In this document: in pieces, positions 1-8,774 of the stretch
Layout of the letters: the number at the start of each line of letters is the position of its first letter
Position numbering within the stretch: position 1 is the stretch's first letter
Translations under genes and position numbers: made by a program
The notes under the pieces: model-generated
Databases searched by the model: none
The model's input: the letters and a program-made list of their open reading frames with translations, nothing else
Told to the model about the DNA's origin: nothing
NCBI GenBank assembly: GCA_002159065.1
Contig: LZRV01000137.1
Span: forward strand, 1 to 48,446
Source: Paenibacillaceae bacterium ZCTH02-B3
Lineage (GTDB): Bacteria; Bacillota; Bacilli; Paenibacillales; Paenibacillaceae
Reading direction: 5' to 3'
DNA: 48,446 bases

Positions 1-76
1 TCCAGCAGGCGCCAAGCGCAAAGATGAAGATCAGCAGGGCAGCCAGAAAACGGAGGCGTTTCCGGATGTTTTTCAC
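1..76 (-). CDS. HssS-like sensor histidine kinase, N-terminal fragment
   Basis: Only the first 25 codons are inside the window; the gene runs off the left edge. Reading starts with GTG at 76, which overlaps the TGA of the upstream response regulator gene as GTGA, a layout that usually means translational coupling. The visible peptide is a short basic stretch (KNIRKRLR) followed by a hydrophobic run (FLAALLIFIFALGAC), the expected first membrane helix of a sensor kinase. The assignment as kinase is inferred from the position directly downstream of an HssR-like regulator; no catalytic domain is visible. Confidence 0.6.
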   Translation of the reverse strand, partial: MKNIRKRLRFLAALLIFIFALGACW

Positions 77-750
77 GGACGCACCTCCAACCGGTAGCCG
101 AGCCCGCGCACCGTGGCGATCCGGAACCCGTACCGGTCCTCCGGAAAACGCTCGCGCAGCCGGCCCACGTGCACGTCGACCGTCCGCTCGTTCCCCTCGT
201 AATCGTAGCCCCATATGTCCTCGATGAGCTGCTCCCGCGTGATCGTTTTGCCCGGATAGCTGGCCAGCTTGAACAGCAGTTCGAATTCCTTGCGCGGAAT
301 GGAGAAGCTCCTGCCCTGAGCGACGACCTCATAGGTCTTGGCGTCCAGCGTCACCTCGCCGATCCGCACCGTCCGGGACGCGGCGATCCGGTACCGCCTC
401 AGCACGGCTTTCACCCGGGCCGTCAGCTCCAGCGGATCGAACGGCTTGACGAGGTAGTCGTCCACGCCGAGCCGGAATCCTTCAAGCTTATCCGCCGTCT
501 CGCCCCTGGCCGTCAGCATGAGCAGCGGCATGTCGCCGTGCTCCCGCAGCACGCGGCACAGCTCCCAGCCGTCCATGTTCGGCATCATGATGTCGACAAT
601 GACGAGATCCGCCTTCACCGATTGCAAGACCGCCAGCGCTTCCTCGCCGTCGGCCGCCTCATGGACCGCATACCCCTCCTGGCGCAAAAAATGCCGGACG
701 AGTTCGCGGATGTGCGGATCGTCGTCCACCACCAGCACGTTGACCACCAT
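73..750 (-). CDS. hssR: HssR-like OmpR-family response regulator
   Basis: DNA-binding response regulator of 225 residues. The receiver domain (about residues 1-115) shows the acidic pair in VVDDDPHIR, the phosphoacceptor Asp in VDIMMPNMDG and the conserved Lys in LVKPFD. The C-terminal winged helix (about 130-225) has the OmpR signature WGYDYEGNERTVDVHVGRLR, close to what I know of staphylococcal HssR, the haem-stress regulator. ATG at 750 is preferred over the longer frame from 813 because AAAGGGGTGGCG lies just upstream and the receiver fold begins at once. It overlaps the kinase gene and is divergent from the ABC exporter at 945. HssR-type function is by family resemblance; haem as signal is inference. 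Confidence 0.85.
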   Translation of the reverse strand: MVVNVLVVDDDPHIRELVRHFLRQEGYAVHEAADGEEALAVLQSVKADLVIVDIMMPNMDGWELCRVLREHGDMPLLMLTARGETADKLEGFRLGVDDYLVKPFDPLELTARVKAVLRRYRIAASRTVRIGEVTLDAKTYEVVAQGRSFSIPRKEFELLFKLASYPGKTITREQLIEDIWGYDYEGNERTVDVHVGRLRERFPEDRYGFRIATVRGLGYRLEVRP

Positions 751-784
751 CGCCACCCCTTTTCCGTCTGCGCCATCTGCTGAA

Positions 785-817
785 AAGATACGCCGCCATT
801 GTAAACGGAACATGAAC
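785..817 (-). promoter_or_regulatory. HssR-type direct repeat and -10 for hssR
   Basis: On the minus strand two 9-mers, GTTCATGTT (817-809) and GTTTACAAT (806-798), are separated by 2 bp, giving an 11-bp period. Seven bases later comes TATCTT (790-785), a plausible -10 element. The operator ends 47 bp before the ATG at 750. The 9-2-9 layout and the GTTCATRTT half match the HssR box described for Staphylococcus. The divergent promoter at 878-910 has the same arrangement. Confidence 0.65.
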
Positions 818-877
818 GACGGATGCGCGATACTGCCTTAATGGTCCAACGGCGCTCCCGTTTTGTCAATCCGATTC

Positions 878-910
878 GTTTACATTCAGTTTACACTTCA
901 TCTGTATCCT
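878..910 (+). promoter_or_regulatory. HssR-type direct repeat and -10 for the ABC exporter
   Basis: GTTTACATT (878-886) and GTTTACACT (889-897) form a direct repeat with a 2-bp gap. Seven bases on lies TATCCT (905-910), a possible -10. No good -35 hexamer is present at normal spacing, so the repeat may sit where an activator replaces the -35 contact. The distance from the repeat to the start codon (945) equals that of the mirror-image site in front of hssR. Confidence 0.65.
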
Positions 911-944
911 CTCCGTAAGACTTGCGGAGAAGGGAGGAATCGCC

Positions 945-1991
945 ATGCGGCGTTCATTTCCGTTACATGTGCCGAACGCCGAGCTGGCCGTCGAAGCCCG
1001 CGGGCTCGTGAAAGCGTTCGGCGATCGCCGCGCGGTGGACGGCGCGGATCTGACCGTGCGGACCGGCACGATCTTCGGCGTGCTCGGACCGAACGGGGCC
1101 GGCAAGACGACGACGCTCAAGATGCTGGCCACGCTGCTTCGGCCGGACGGAGGCGAGGCGCGGATCTTCGGTTACGACGCGGTGCGGGACGCGCACCGGG
1201 TGCGCCGGCTGATCGGCGTGACCGGCCAATACGCGTCGGTCGACGAGACGCTGACCGCCCGGGAGAACCTGATCGTCTTCTCCCGGCTGCTCGGACTCGG
1301 CCGCGGGGAAGCGCGCCGCCGGGCGTCGGAGCTGCTGGAACGGTTCGGGCTCGCCGATGCCGCGGACCGGCAGCTCAAGACGTTCTCCGGCGGCATGCGC
1401 CGGCGGCTCGATCTGGCCGCGAGCCTCATCGTCACGCCGCCGCTGCTCTTCCTCGACGAGCCGACCACCGGCCTGGACCCGCGGACGCGCGCGCAACTGT
1501 GGGAGATGATCCGGGAACTCGTCCGGTCGGGATCCACCGTGCTGCTGACCACCCAGTATCTCGAAGAAGCCGATCAATTGGCCGATCGGATCGCGGTCAT
1601 CGACCGCGGCCGGGTGGTCGCCGAAGGCACGGCGGACGAGCTGAAGGCGTCGGTCGGCGCCTCGTCGCTCGAACTTGCGGTCCGGCATGCGAAGGATCTT
1701 GCGGAAGCCCGCCGCGTCGTGGAAGAGACGCTGCGGGTCCGGACCGCCGCGATGCCGGAATCGGGCAGGATCACCGCTCCGGCGGCGGACGCCGACCGGC
1801 TGGCCGATCTGCTGATCGCCCTGCGGGAGCGGGGAATCGGGCTTGCGGAGATCAGCGTGCGAAAGCCCACCCTCGACGAGGTGTTCCTGGCGATCACCGG
1901 CCGGACGGCTGTCGGGAACCGGGAGGAGCGCGGGACAGGTTCGCCCGGATTCGCGCAGGATCATGATCCGGAGAGGGAGGTTGTCGTATGA
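945..1991 (+). CDS. DrrA-type ABC exporter ATP-binding protein
   Basis: ATPase subunit (348 aa) of an ABC-2 export system, expected at the inner face of the membrane with the permease encoded next. Walker A is GPNGAGKTT, the signature FSGGMRRRLD, Walker B LLFLDEPTTGLDP and the H-loop TTQYLEEAD, where Gln replaces the usual His as is common in the daunorubicin-resistance (DrrA) branch. A C-terminal accessory region (about 230-330) ends in the family motif KPTLDEVFLAITG. The start at 945 follows GAAGGGAGGAATCGCC. The gene overlaps the permease start (ATGA). The HssR-like repeat in front suggests stress control. Classic HssR targets (HrtAB) are of a different, MacB-like type, so the substrate is open. 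Confidence 0.88.
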   Translation: MRRSFPLHVPNAELAVEARGLVKAFGDRRAVDGADLTVRTGTIFGVLGPNGAGKTTTLKMLATLLRPDGGEARIFGYDAVRDAHRVRRLIGVTGQYASVDETLTARENLIVFSRLLGLGRGEARRRASELLERFGLADAADRQLKTFSGGMRRRLDLAASLIVTPPLLFLDEPTTGLDPRTRAQLWEMIRELVRSGSTVLLTTQYLEEADQLADRIAVIDRGRVVAEGTADELKASVGASSLELAVRHAKDLAEARRVVEETLRVRTAAMPESGRITAPAADADRLADLLIALRERGIGLAEISVRKPTLDEVFLAITGRTAVGNREERGTGSPGFAQDHDPEREVVV

Positions 1992-2803
1992 TGAACGGAT
2001 CCGCGAATCGAATGGACGGACCGTATCCGGGCGGCGCCGCCGGATTCGGACAAGCGGTGCGCAACTCGCTCACGATGGCCTATCGGGCGCTGCTGAAGGT
2101 CAAGCATACGCCCGAGCTGTGGTTCGACGTGACGCTGCAGCCGATCCTGTTCACCCTGATGTTCGCCTACCTCTTCGGCGGCGCGATCGCCGGCGATGTC
2201 CGGGGCTACCTGCCGATCATCATTCCCGGCATCCTCGTGCAGACGGTCATCACCACTTCCATCGTCACCGGCGTCCAGTTGCGGGAAGACATGGAGAAAG
2301 GCGTCTTCGACCGGTTCCGGTCGCTGCCGATCGCGCGCATCGCGCCGCTCGCCGGCGCGCTCATGGCCGACTCGATCCGGTACGCCATCGCTTCCGTGCT
2401 CACCTTCACCGTCGGGTACCTGATCGGCTACCGGCCCGCCGGCGGTCTCGGGTACGTCGCCGTCGCGGCGGCGCTCGTCATCGTCTGCGCGTGGTCCGTG
2501 AGCTGGATATTCGCGTTCTTCGGCGTCTCGGCGCGCACGGCCTCCGGCGTGCAGGGCGTGTCCATGCTCGTGCTGCTGCCGCTCACGATCCTGTCCAACG
2601 CCTTCGTGCCGGTGGAGACGTTGCCGAACTGGCTCCAATGGTTCGTGAAGCTGAACCCGGTCTCGCATCTCGTCTCGGCCGTCCGGGATCTGGCCAACGC
2701 CGGAACATTCAGCCGCGAGCTTGCCATTTCCCTGGCGGGAGCCGCCGCCATCGTGGCGGTCTTCGCGCCGCTTACGGTGCGCGTCTACATGCGGCGCGCC
2801 TGA
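1988..2803 (+). CDS. ABC-2 type permease (DrrB-like)
   Basis: Membrane subunit (271 aa) of the exporter. After a hydrophilic N-terminus of about 45 residues it shows about six hydrophobic segments typical of ABC-2 permeases, with the conserved FxLPLTILSNAFVPVETLP region before the last loop (VLLPLTILSNAFVPVETLP, about 195-213). The ATG at 1988 overlaps the TGA of the ATPase gene and follows GAGAGGGAGG, so the pair is co-translated. The multicopper oxidase gene begins 56 bp downstream on the same strand with no terminator visible between. Confidence 0.86.
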   Translation: MMNGSANRMDGPYPGGAAGFGQAVRNSLTMAYRALLKVKHTPELWFDVTLQPILFTLMFAYLFGGAIAGDVRGYLPIIIPGILVQTVITTSIVTGVQLREDMEKGVFDRFRSLPIARIAPLAGALMADSIRYAIASVLTFTVGYLIGYRPAGGLGYVAVAAALVIVCAWSVSWIFAFFGVSARTASGVQGVSMLVLLPLTILSNAFVPVETLPNWLQWFVKLNPVSHLVSAVRDLANAGTFSRELAISLAGAAAIVAVFAPLTVRVYMRRA

Positions 2804-2859
2804 ACCCGCCTGCCGCCTGCGGGCCGCGGGCGAACGGATAGAGTGGAGGTTCTGACGGA

Positions 2860-4956
2860 ATGACCGAACGCTTTCTGCTCTTGTACGGTCTGGAATTCAT
2901 GCTGACGTTCCTGCTCGCGATCGTCTGGGGCCTCACCGGACTGGCGGCGAACGGCCTGAAATACGCCGCGTTCCGGCGATGGAGGCGGGCCGCGCGGTTC
3001 GGATGCCGGGCGGGCGTCGTCCTGGTTCTCCTGTGGTGCGCCGCCGTGGCGGCGACCTGGTACTCGCTGGGATGGGAGTTCGTCATGGACCGAATCGCCG
3101 TCATGCTGCCGCTGCTCGCGCTGCCGGCGATGCTCGTGGTTCGAACCGCGCTGCCGCGCCTGAGGGGGACCGCGGAACTGACCCCCGAATCCGCGGCGCA
3201 CGCCGCCGCCTCCATCCACACGATGACCGTCGGCGCCCTGCTGGTGCTGTACCTGCTGCTGCTTGACATCCCGTCCGTTCCGGACGCGCGGGAATCGGTA
3301 GCGTATCTGGCCGCGCTGGCGGCGGCCGCCATCCTGCTCCGCCTGTATCACCGGCGGCGCGCCGGAATCATCCGGCTGCGCGGGCAGGGAATCCGGACGT
3401 TCGCGCTCAGGACGGCCGGGTGGACGCTGTCGGCCGCCGTCCTGCTTGCGGCCTGGCATCTGTGGTCGCTTGACCGCAGCAAGTTTCCCGCGTCGATGCC
3501 GATGATCCACCCGGAGACGTTCGAGTACGGCGGAGGCGCGGTGTTTCCGCCGGCGGACATGCCGGGCGACCGTGAAATCCACGGTCACCACGGCCATCAT
3601 GCCGCCGCGGCGGCCGACGGAAGCGCCGTGGTCAGCGTCACGGAACTGACCGGTCCCCGGACCGGCGAACCCGACAGGCGGTTCACGCTCGTCGCGCAGA
3701 AGAAGCGGATCGAGCTCCCCACGGGACACACGGTCGAGGCGTGGACGTTCAACGGCCGGGTTCCGGGTCCCGAACTCGTGGTCCGCGAAGGCGATCTGGT
3801 CGAGGTGGAGCTGATCAACAAGGATATCGACGCGGGGGTTACGGTGCATTGGCACGGCGTCGACGTGCCGAACGCGGAGGACGGGGTGCCGGGCGTGACC
3901 CAGAACGCCGTCATGCCCGGAGAGTCGCACACGTACCGCTTCGTCGTGCATGAGACGGGAAGCCATTGGTATCATTCCCATCAGACGGCGTCGATTCAGG
4001 TGGTCAAGGGGCTGTTCGGCGCCTTCGTCATCCTGCCGCGGGACGAACCGGATCGGGCCGGCGCGGATCTCACGGTCTTCTCCCACGATTGGGAGACGCC
4101 GGACGGACCGCGGACGGCGCTGCATCTCGCCGAGCCCGGCGATCGCCGGATCATCCGGCCCGGAACGGAAGTGCGCCTGAGACTCGTGAACAGCGCCAGC
4201 CTGACGAAAACCTTCTCGCTCCACGGCGCGTCCTTCCGCGTGGCCGCGATCGACGGCTGGGACATCCGCGGGCCGGAAGAAACGGAGGGCATCGGGCTGA
4301 AGATCGGCGGCGGCGGACGGTACGACGTGACGTTCACGATGCCGGACCATCCGGTGGCGCTGGCGCTGCACGGGGAGGAAGGCGGGGTGAGCGCGGCGGT
4401 CATGTTCAGCCGGGACGGGACGGGAACCGCCGACATCGGACCCGTCGCCGCGATGCTGGATCCGCTGGAATACGGCGCTCCGGCTCCCGCCCCCGCACCC
4501 TTCGGCGAGAATATCGAATTCGACCGGGAATTCCTGATGGTGCTGGACCAGATCTATTTCGGCCATTACAACGGGCGGTCGAACGCGCTGTGGGCCATCA
4601 ACGGGGAGGTGTTCCCGCATACGCCGACATACGCGGTGGAGGAAGGGGATCTGGTCAAGGTTCGCATCGTCAACCGTTCGCTGGTCTATCATCCCATGCA
4701 TCTGCACGGGCATCACGTCTTCGTCCTGAGCCGCAACGGCAAGCCGTACAGGGGCAGTCCGCTGATGCTCGACACGGTGCTCGTGGAGCCGGGCGAAATC
4801 TGGGAGCTGGCGTTCCGCGCCGACAATCCGGGCGTCTGGATGGACCATTGCCACGTGCTCGAACACGCCGCGTGGGGGATGGCGATGCACCTGACCTACG
4901 CGAATGTCACAACCCCCTACCTGGCGGGCGAGGCCACGGGCAACCATCCGGAATGA
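2860..4956 (+). CDS. Membrane-anchored multicopper oxidase, copy 1
   Basis: Protein of 698 aa with two parts. Residues 1-205 contain about six hydrophobic helices and no catalytic motif. After a His-rich linker (HGHHGHHAAAAADG, about 241-254) comes a complete multicopper oxidase with all four copper clusters: HWHG (330), HWYHSH (369-374), HPMHLHGH (about 611) and HCHVLEHAAWGM (663 on), including the T1 Met ligand. The catalytic part should face outside and oxidise cuprous ion, phenolics or a similar reductant with O2. It lies 56 bp after the ABC permease and probably shares its HssR-like promoter. A diverged inverted copy is at 6659-8737. Start: ATG after GAGTGGAGG. Confidence 0.9.
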   Translation: MTERFLLLYGLEFMLTFLLAIVWGLTGLAANGLKYAAFRRWRRAARFGCRAGVVLVLLWCAAVAATWYSLGWEFVMDRIAVMLPLLALPAMLVVRTALPRLRGTAELTPESAAHAAASIHTMTVGALLVLYLLLLDIPSVPDARESVAYLAALAAAAILLRLYHRRRAGIIRLRGQGIRTFALRTAGWTLSAAVLLAAWHLWSLDRSKFPASMPMIHPETFEYGGGAVFPPADMPGDREIHGHHGHHAAAAADGSAVVSVTELTGPRTGEPDRRFTLVAQKKRIELPTGHTVEAWTFNGRVPGPELVVREGDLVEVELINKDIDAGVTVHWHGVDVPNAEDGVPGVTQNAVMPGESHTYRFVVHETGSHWYHSHQTASIQVVKGLFGAFVILPRDEPDRAGADLTVFSHDWETPDGPRTALHLAEPGDRRIIRPGTEVRLRLVNSASLTKTFSLHGASFRVAAIDGWDIRGPEETEGIGLKIGGGGRYDVTFTMPDHPVALALHGEEGGVSAAVMFSRDGTGTADIGPVAAMLDPLEYGAPAPAPAPFGENIEFDREFLMVLDQIYFGHYNGRSNALWAINGEVFPHTPTYAVEEGDLVKVRIVNRSLVYHPMHLHGHHVFVLSRNGKPYRGSPLMLDTVLVEPGEIWELAFRADNPGVWMDHCHVLEHAAWGMAMHLTYANVTTPYLAGEATGNHPE

Positions 4957-5089
4957 CCGGCCGCAATCGGCCGCACGGTCTACGGCGGCGGCGGCGCTGG
5001 CCGCGACACGGCAGTCATTGTAAGGCGGATTGCGGCAGGCCGGACAGAGCGCTCCTGATCCGGCGCCGCAACGACAAGCATTCCGGACG

Positions 5090-5832
5090 CTACAGCGGCA
5101 GATTCTGCGACCGGCGGCGTTCCTCGGCGCGCTTCCAGATCGAGCGGAACAGGATGGCGACGGCGTTCTTCGCGCACCAGAGGGAGAACAGGGTGAAGAA
5201 CGCGCCCCATGCCGCCGCGGGAAGGTATGTCGCCCGGCTAAGGTTCGCCGCGTCGCCGGCCGCCGCCGGCTCGAGGATCGAGAGCGCGAGAATCGTGACG
5301 GAGCTGATGACCGATTCCACCAGGCAGATGAACGCGACGAGCGAGGCGTAGAACACGCGCAGCCATCCCGGGGCGAGCAGGCCGATCAGCAGCGTGACCA
5401 CGGCGAATCCCGCGCACCACAGCATGCCGTACGTGTTCCGGACGAACAGCAGCAGCCCGAGGGCGGCGAGGGCGGCGACGATGACGAGCCCCGTCTTCTC
5501 GCGCCCGCTTGCCTGCAGGCGGAACAGCAGCCACGCGAACAGCGCGGCGCCGGTATAGCCGGCGAGAGCGATCGGGATCGTCCGCCAGCCGGCCAGCCGG
5601 CCTGGATCAACGAGTGCGTGACGCCGCTCTGGTCGGCGTACAGATGGATGTACAGGACGCTGCCGGACAGCAGCAGGGTCGTGACCGCGTGGGCCATCTC
5701 GTGCACCAGCGTGTAGACGTTCCGGAAGAACTCCGAGAACGGAAGCAGCCGCGTCAGCAGCGCGGTGACCAGGACGAACAGCGCCATTTTCACCCAGGAC
5801 GACATGCGCGTTCCCCATTTCTTGCGGAACAT
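5090..5832 (-). pseudogene. M50B-like membrane metalloprotease, frameshifted
   Basis: Two reading frames together make one M50B-like membrane protein. The first part (from 5832) carries the zinc motif VHEMAHAVTTLLLSG (HExxH). The second (stop at 5090) holds the remaining membrane helices (IALAGYTGAALFAWLLF and following). They are joined at 5584-5599, where GCCAGCCG occurs twice in tandem. Removing one 8-bp copy gives a continuous protein through LIQAGWRTIPIALAGY. So the damage is an exact 8-bp duplication, either a true slippage mutation or an assembly error. Start could be ATG 5832 (AGGG upstream) or ATG 5805. Function: intramembrane or membrane-associated proteolysis by family, target unknown. 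Confidence 0.72.
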
Positions 5833-5949
5833 TTTTCCCTATCATACCGGGCGGCGGGATGCGCGTCAACGAACGTCCGCCCGCCGAACCGGCGCGCCCG
5901 GAGCCGCTCCGCGAACGCGTCCCCCGGCGATATCCGACGGGGGACGATG

Positions 5950-6645
5950 TCATCGGTTCCGCATATCCAACTTCCCGCCATGGTAGCAAAAATAGCGGGC
6001 CGCGCGCAGATCCGCCAGCGCTTCGAGCGACCGTTCCGCGGCGGCAAGATCGAGGCAGAACTGCGGATTCGCGACGGCGAGCCGCCCGTCCTCGTTCACC
6101 GCCGCGTCGCCGGCGATCACGCTGTCCAGCTCGGGGATGTGGAGGGAGATGTGACCGGGCGTATGGCCGGGCGTCGCGATGACGCGGCACCGGCCGCCGA
6201 ACAGGCTGTCGCCGTCCCGCACGGTTTCGTCAACCGGGACATGCTTCAGACTTTGCAATTGCCGGATGAACCACAACCCGAATTCCCGCCGCTCTTCGGG
6301 CAGATGCTCCTGCATGTTCTCGGCCTGGATCAGCCGCTCGGCCTTCCGCCTGCCTTCGATCGCCCCCGCTTCCCGTTCGCTTGCGACGATGCGGATGCCG
6401 GGGTATCGGGCCTTGAAATCATGCAGCGCGCCGATATGGTCGATATCGTAATGCGTGACGATGATGTGGGTCAGATCCGCCGCGTCATACCCGTGCCTCG
6501 CGATCTCCTGCCCGATGCGCGGCAGGAAGCCCGGATAGCCGGCGTCGACCAGGGCCAGCGCCTGCTCCGCCACGATCAGGCAGGGATGGATCGCGTCGGC
6601 GCGGCCACCGAATTCAAACCCGATGCTCAGCTCGATGATGTCCAA
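5950..6645 (-). CDS. MBL-fold metallo-hydrolase
   Basis: Metallo-beta-lactamase-fold hydrolase of 231 aa. Metal ligands visible are THYDIDHIG (the HxHxDH motif in the variant with Asp at the second position), the GHTPGH segment, GDAAV and the C-terminal CYHGG. Length and motifs fit the glyoxalase II / generic thiolester hydrolase branch; substrate cannot be read. GGAGGGTG precedes the ATG at 6645. It lies 13 bp downstream of the second multicopper oxidase gene in the same direction and is very probably co-transcribed with it. Confidence 0.85.
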   Translation of the reverse strand: MDIIELSIGFEFGGRADAIHPCLIVAEQALALVDAGYPGFLPRIGQEIARHGYDAADLTHIIVTHYDIDHIGALHDFKARYPGIRIVASEREAGAIEGRRKAERLIQAENMQEHLPEERREFGLWFIRQLQSLKHVPVDETVRDGDSLFGGRCRVIATPGHTPGHISLHIPELDSVIAGDAAVNEDGRLAVANPQFCLDLAAAERSLEALADLRAARYFCYHGGKLDMRNR

Positions 6646-6658
6646 TCGAACACCCTCC

Positions 6659-8737
6659 TCATTCCGGATGATTCCCCGTCGCTTCGCCGATCATATAGGG
6701 CGTCGTGACATTGGCGTAGGCCAGATGCATCGCCATCCCCCAGGCCGCGTGCTCCAGAATGTGGCAATGGTCCATCCAGATGCCCGGATTGTCGGCGCGA
6801 AATGCCACTTCCCAGGTTTCGCCCGGCTCCACGGGCAGCGTGTCGAGCACGAGCGGGCTGCCCCGGTACGGCTTGCCGTTCCGGCTCAGGACGACCAGAT
6901 GGTGGCCGTGCAGATGCATGGGGTGGTCCGAGTAGGTGCGGTTCACGATGCGCATTTTGACCAGATCCCCTTCGCTCACCACGAACGTCGGCGTATGCGG
7001 GAACACTTCGCCGTTGATCGCCCACAGGGTATTGGAACCTCCATTATAGACGCCCAGATAGAGCTGGTCCAGCACCATCCGGAACTCCCGGTCGAACGCG
7101 TCGCCTGCGCCGATCGGCGCCGGGGCGTGCGCGCCGTAATCAAACGGGTCGAGAACCGGGCCGCCCGGCCGGATGTCCGCCGATTTCCGTCCGTCCCCGC
7201 TGAACACGATGACCTGCTCCGGCTTCTTCCCGCCGTTCAGCGCCAGCGCGACCGGGTGACCCGGCATCGTGAACGTCACGTCGTACCGGCCGCCGCCCGC
7301 GATTTTCAGGCGCATGCCGGCCACGGGCTCCGGCGCGTTGATGTCCCAGCCGTCGATCGCGGCCACCCGGAAGGGCGTGCCGTGGAGCGAGAACATTTTC
7401 TGGTAGCTGGCGCTGTTGACGAGACGAAGCCGCACTTCCGTGCCGGGCGGGATGATGCGTTGCTTTTCGTCACCGGAAACATGCAACGCTGTCCGCGTCC
7501 CGTCCGCCGTCTCCCAATCATGCGAGAAAATCGTGATGTCCGCCGTTTCGCCTTCCGTTTCCGGATGGTCCTTCGGCAGAATGATGAAGGCGCCGAAGAG
7601 TCCTTTGGCCACCTGGATGGAAGCGGTCTGGTGGGAATGATACCAATGGGTGCCCGTCTCGTTCACGACAAAGCGGTACGTGTGGGACTCCCCGGGCATG
7701 ACCGCGTTCTGGGTCAGTCCCGGCACCCCGTCCTCCGCGTTCGGCACGTCGACGCCGTGCCAATGCAGCGTCACCCCGAGGTCGATGTCCTGGTTGACCA
7801 GCTCCACTTCGACCAGATCGCCTTCGCGGACCACGAGCGATGGCCCCGGCACCTGCCCGTTGAACGTCCACGCTTCGACCGCGTCCCCCGACGGAAGCTC
7901 GATCCGCTTCTTCCGCGCGACGAGCGTGAACCGCGCGTCCGGCTCGCCGGTCCGCGGGCCGGCCAGCTCGTCGACGCTGACGGCCGCGGACGCGGCGGCG
8001 TGACGGGCGTGGGGATCGTGATGCCCCGACGTTGCCGCGCCCGCGGGCACAACGCCTCCGCCGTAATCGAACGTCTCCGGATGGATCATCGGCATGGACG
8101 CGGGAAACCGGCCGCGCTCCATCGACCAGAGGAACCGTGCGGCCATCAGGACGAACGCCGCAAGCGCCAGCGCGCAGCTCCGCAGGCCCATCATCGCGAA
8201 TCCCTGGCCGCGCGACCGGATCGTGACGGCCCGCCGCCGGTGGTACAGCCGGAGCAGTGCGGCGGCGGCCGCGAGCACGGCCAGGTACAGCGTCGACTCC
8301 CGCAGATCCGGGATGGCGGGGATGTCGAACCAGACCAGCGCCAGCACAATCCACGCGCCGGCGGCCATCGTGTGGACGGAGGCCGCGGCGGACGCCGCCC
8401 GTTCCGGCGCCGCGGGCCGGTTCCCGTTCAGCGCGGGCAGCGCGAATGCGATGACGGACAGCGCCGGCAGCGCGAGGAGCGGCAGCATGACGGCGACGCG
8501 GTCCATGACGAATTCCCAGCCGAGCATGAGCCAGGTCGCCGCCGTGTTGACGCCCCACAGAACGACCAGCAGGACGCCCGTCCATGAACCGATCCGCGCC
8601 GCGCGCCGCCACAGCGGATGCGCGGACTTGCGGGACGCCGCGTACTTCAGGCCGTTCGCCGCGATCCCGGTCAGCGCCCAGACGGCCGCCAGCGCGATCA
8701 GCAGCAACATTTCCAGACTGATCAAGGTTTCAAACAC
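6659..8737 (-). CDS. Membrane-anchored multicopper oxidase, copy 2
   Basis: Paralogue of the oxidase at 2860-4956 on the opposite strand (692 aa). It keeps the layout of about six N-terminal membrane helices, a His-containing linker (GHHDPHARHAAAS) and a full oxidase with HWHG, HWYHSH, HPMHLHGHH and HCHILEHAAWGM. Long stretches match copy 1 (AAIDGWDI, GGGRYDVTFTMP), while the membrane part and linker have diverged, so the duplication is not recent. The start is GTG at 8737 with GGGGAGG about 8 bases upstream. The MBL hydrolase follows 13 bp later. Likely role: extracytoplasmic oxidation of copper or small reductants. Confidence 0.9.
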   Translation of the reverse strand: MFETLISLEMLLLIALAAVWALTGIAANGLKYAASRKSAHPLWRRAARIGSWTGVLLVVLWGVNTAATWLMLGWEFVMDRVAVMLPLLALPALSVIAFALPALNGNRPAAPERAASAAASVHTMAAGAWIVLALVWFDIPAIPDLRESTLYLAVLAAAAALLRLYHRRRAVTIRSRGQGFAMMGLRSCALALAAFVLMAARFLWSMERGRFPASMPMIHPETFDYGGGVVPAGAATSGHHDPHARHAAASAAVSVDELAGPRTGEPDARFTLVARKKRIELPSGDAVEAWTFNGQVPGPSLVVREGDLVEVELVNQDIDLGVTLHWHGVDVPNAEDGVPGLTQNAVMPGESHTYRFVVNETGTHWYHSHQTASIQVAKGLFGAFIILPKDHPETEGETADITIFSHDWETADGTRTALHVSGDEKQRIIPPGTEVRLRLVNSASYQKMFSLHGTPFRVAAIDGWDINAPEPVAGMRLKIAGGGRYDVTFTMPGHPVALALNGGKKPEQVIVFSGDGRKSADIRPGGPVLDPFDYGAHAPAPIGAGDAFDREFRMVLDQLYLGVYNGGSNTLWAINGEVFPHTPTFVVSEGDLVKMRIVNRTYSDHPMHLHGHHLVVLSRNGKPYRGSPLVLDTLPVEPGETWEVAFRADNPGIWMDHCHILEHAAWGMAMHLAYANVTTPYMIGEATGNHPE

Positions 8738-8774
8738 CGTATGGCCTCCCCTGAACCTCTCCCGGCGAAATCCG

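Noticed and set aside
2785..4947. A 720-codon open frame on the minus strand
   Set aside because: It is the mirror of the multicopper oxidase with all copper motifs on the plus strand; its own peptide is rich in Arg, His and Pro with no domain, as expected from antisense of GC-rich coding DNA.
6623..8587. A 654-codon open frame on the plus strand
   Set aside because: Antisense of the second multicopper oxidase; no start signal or domain.
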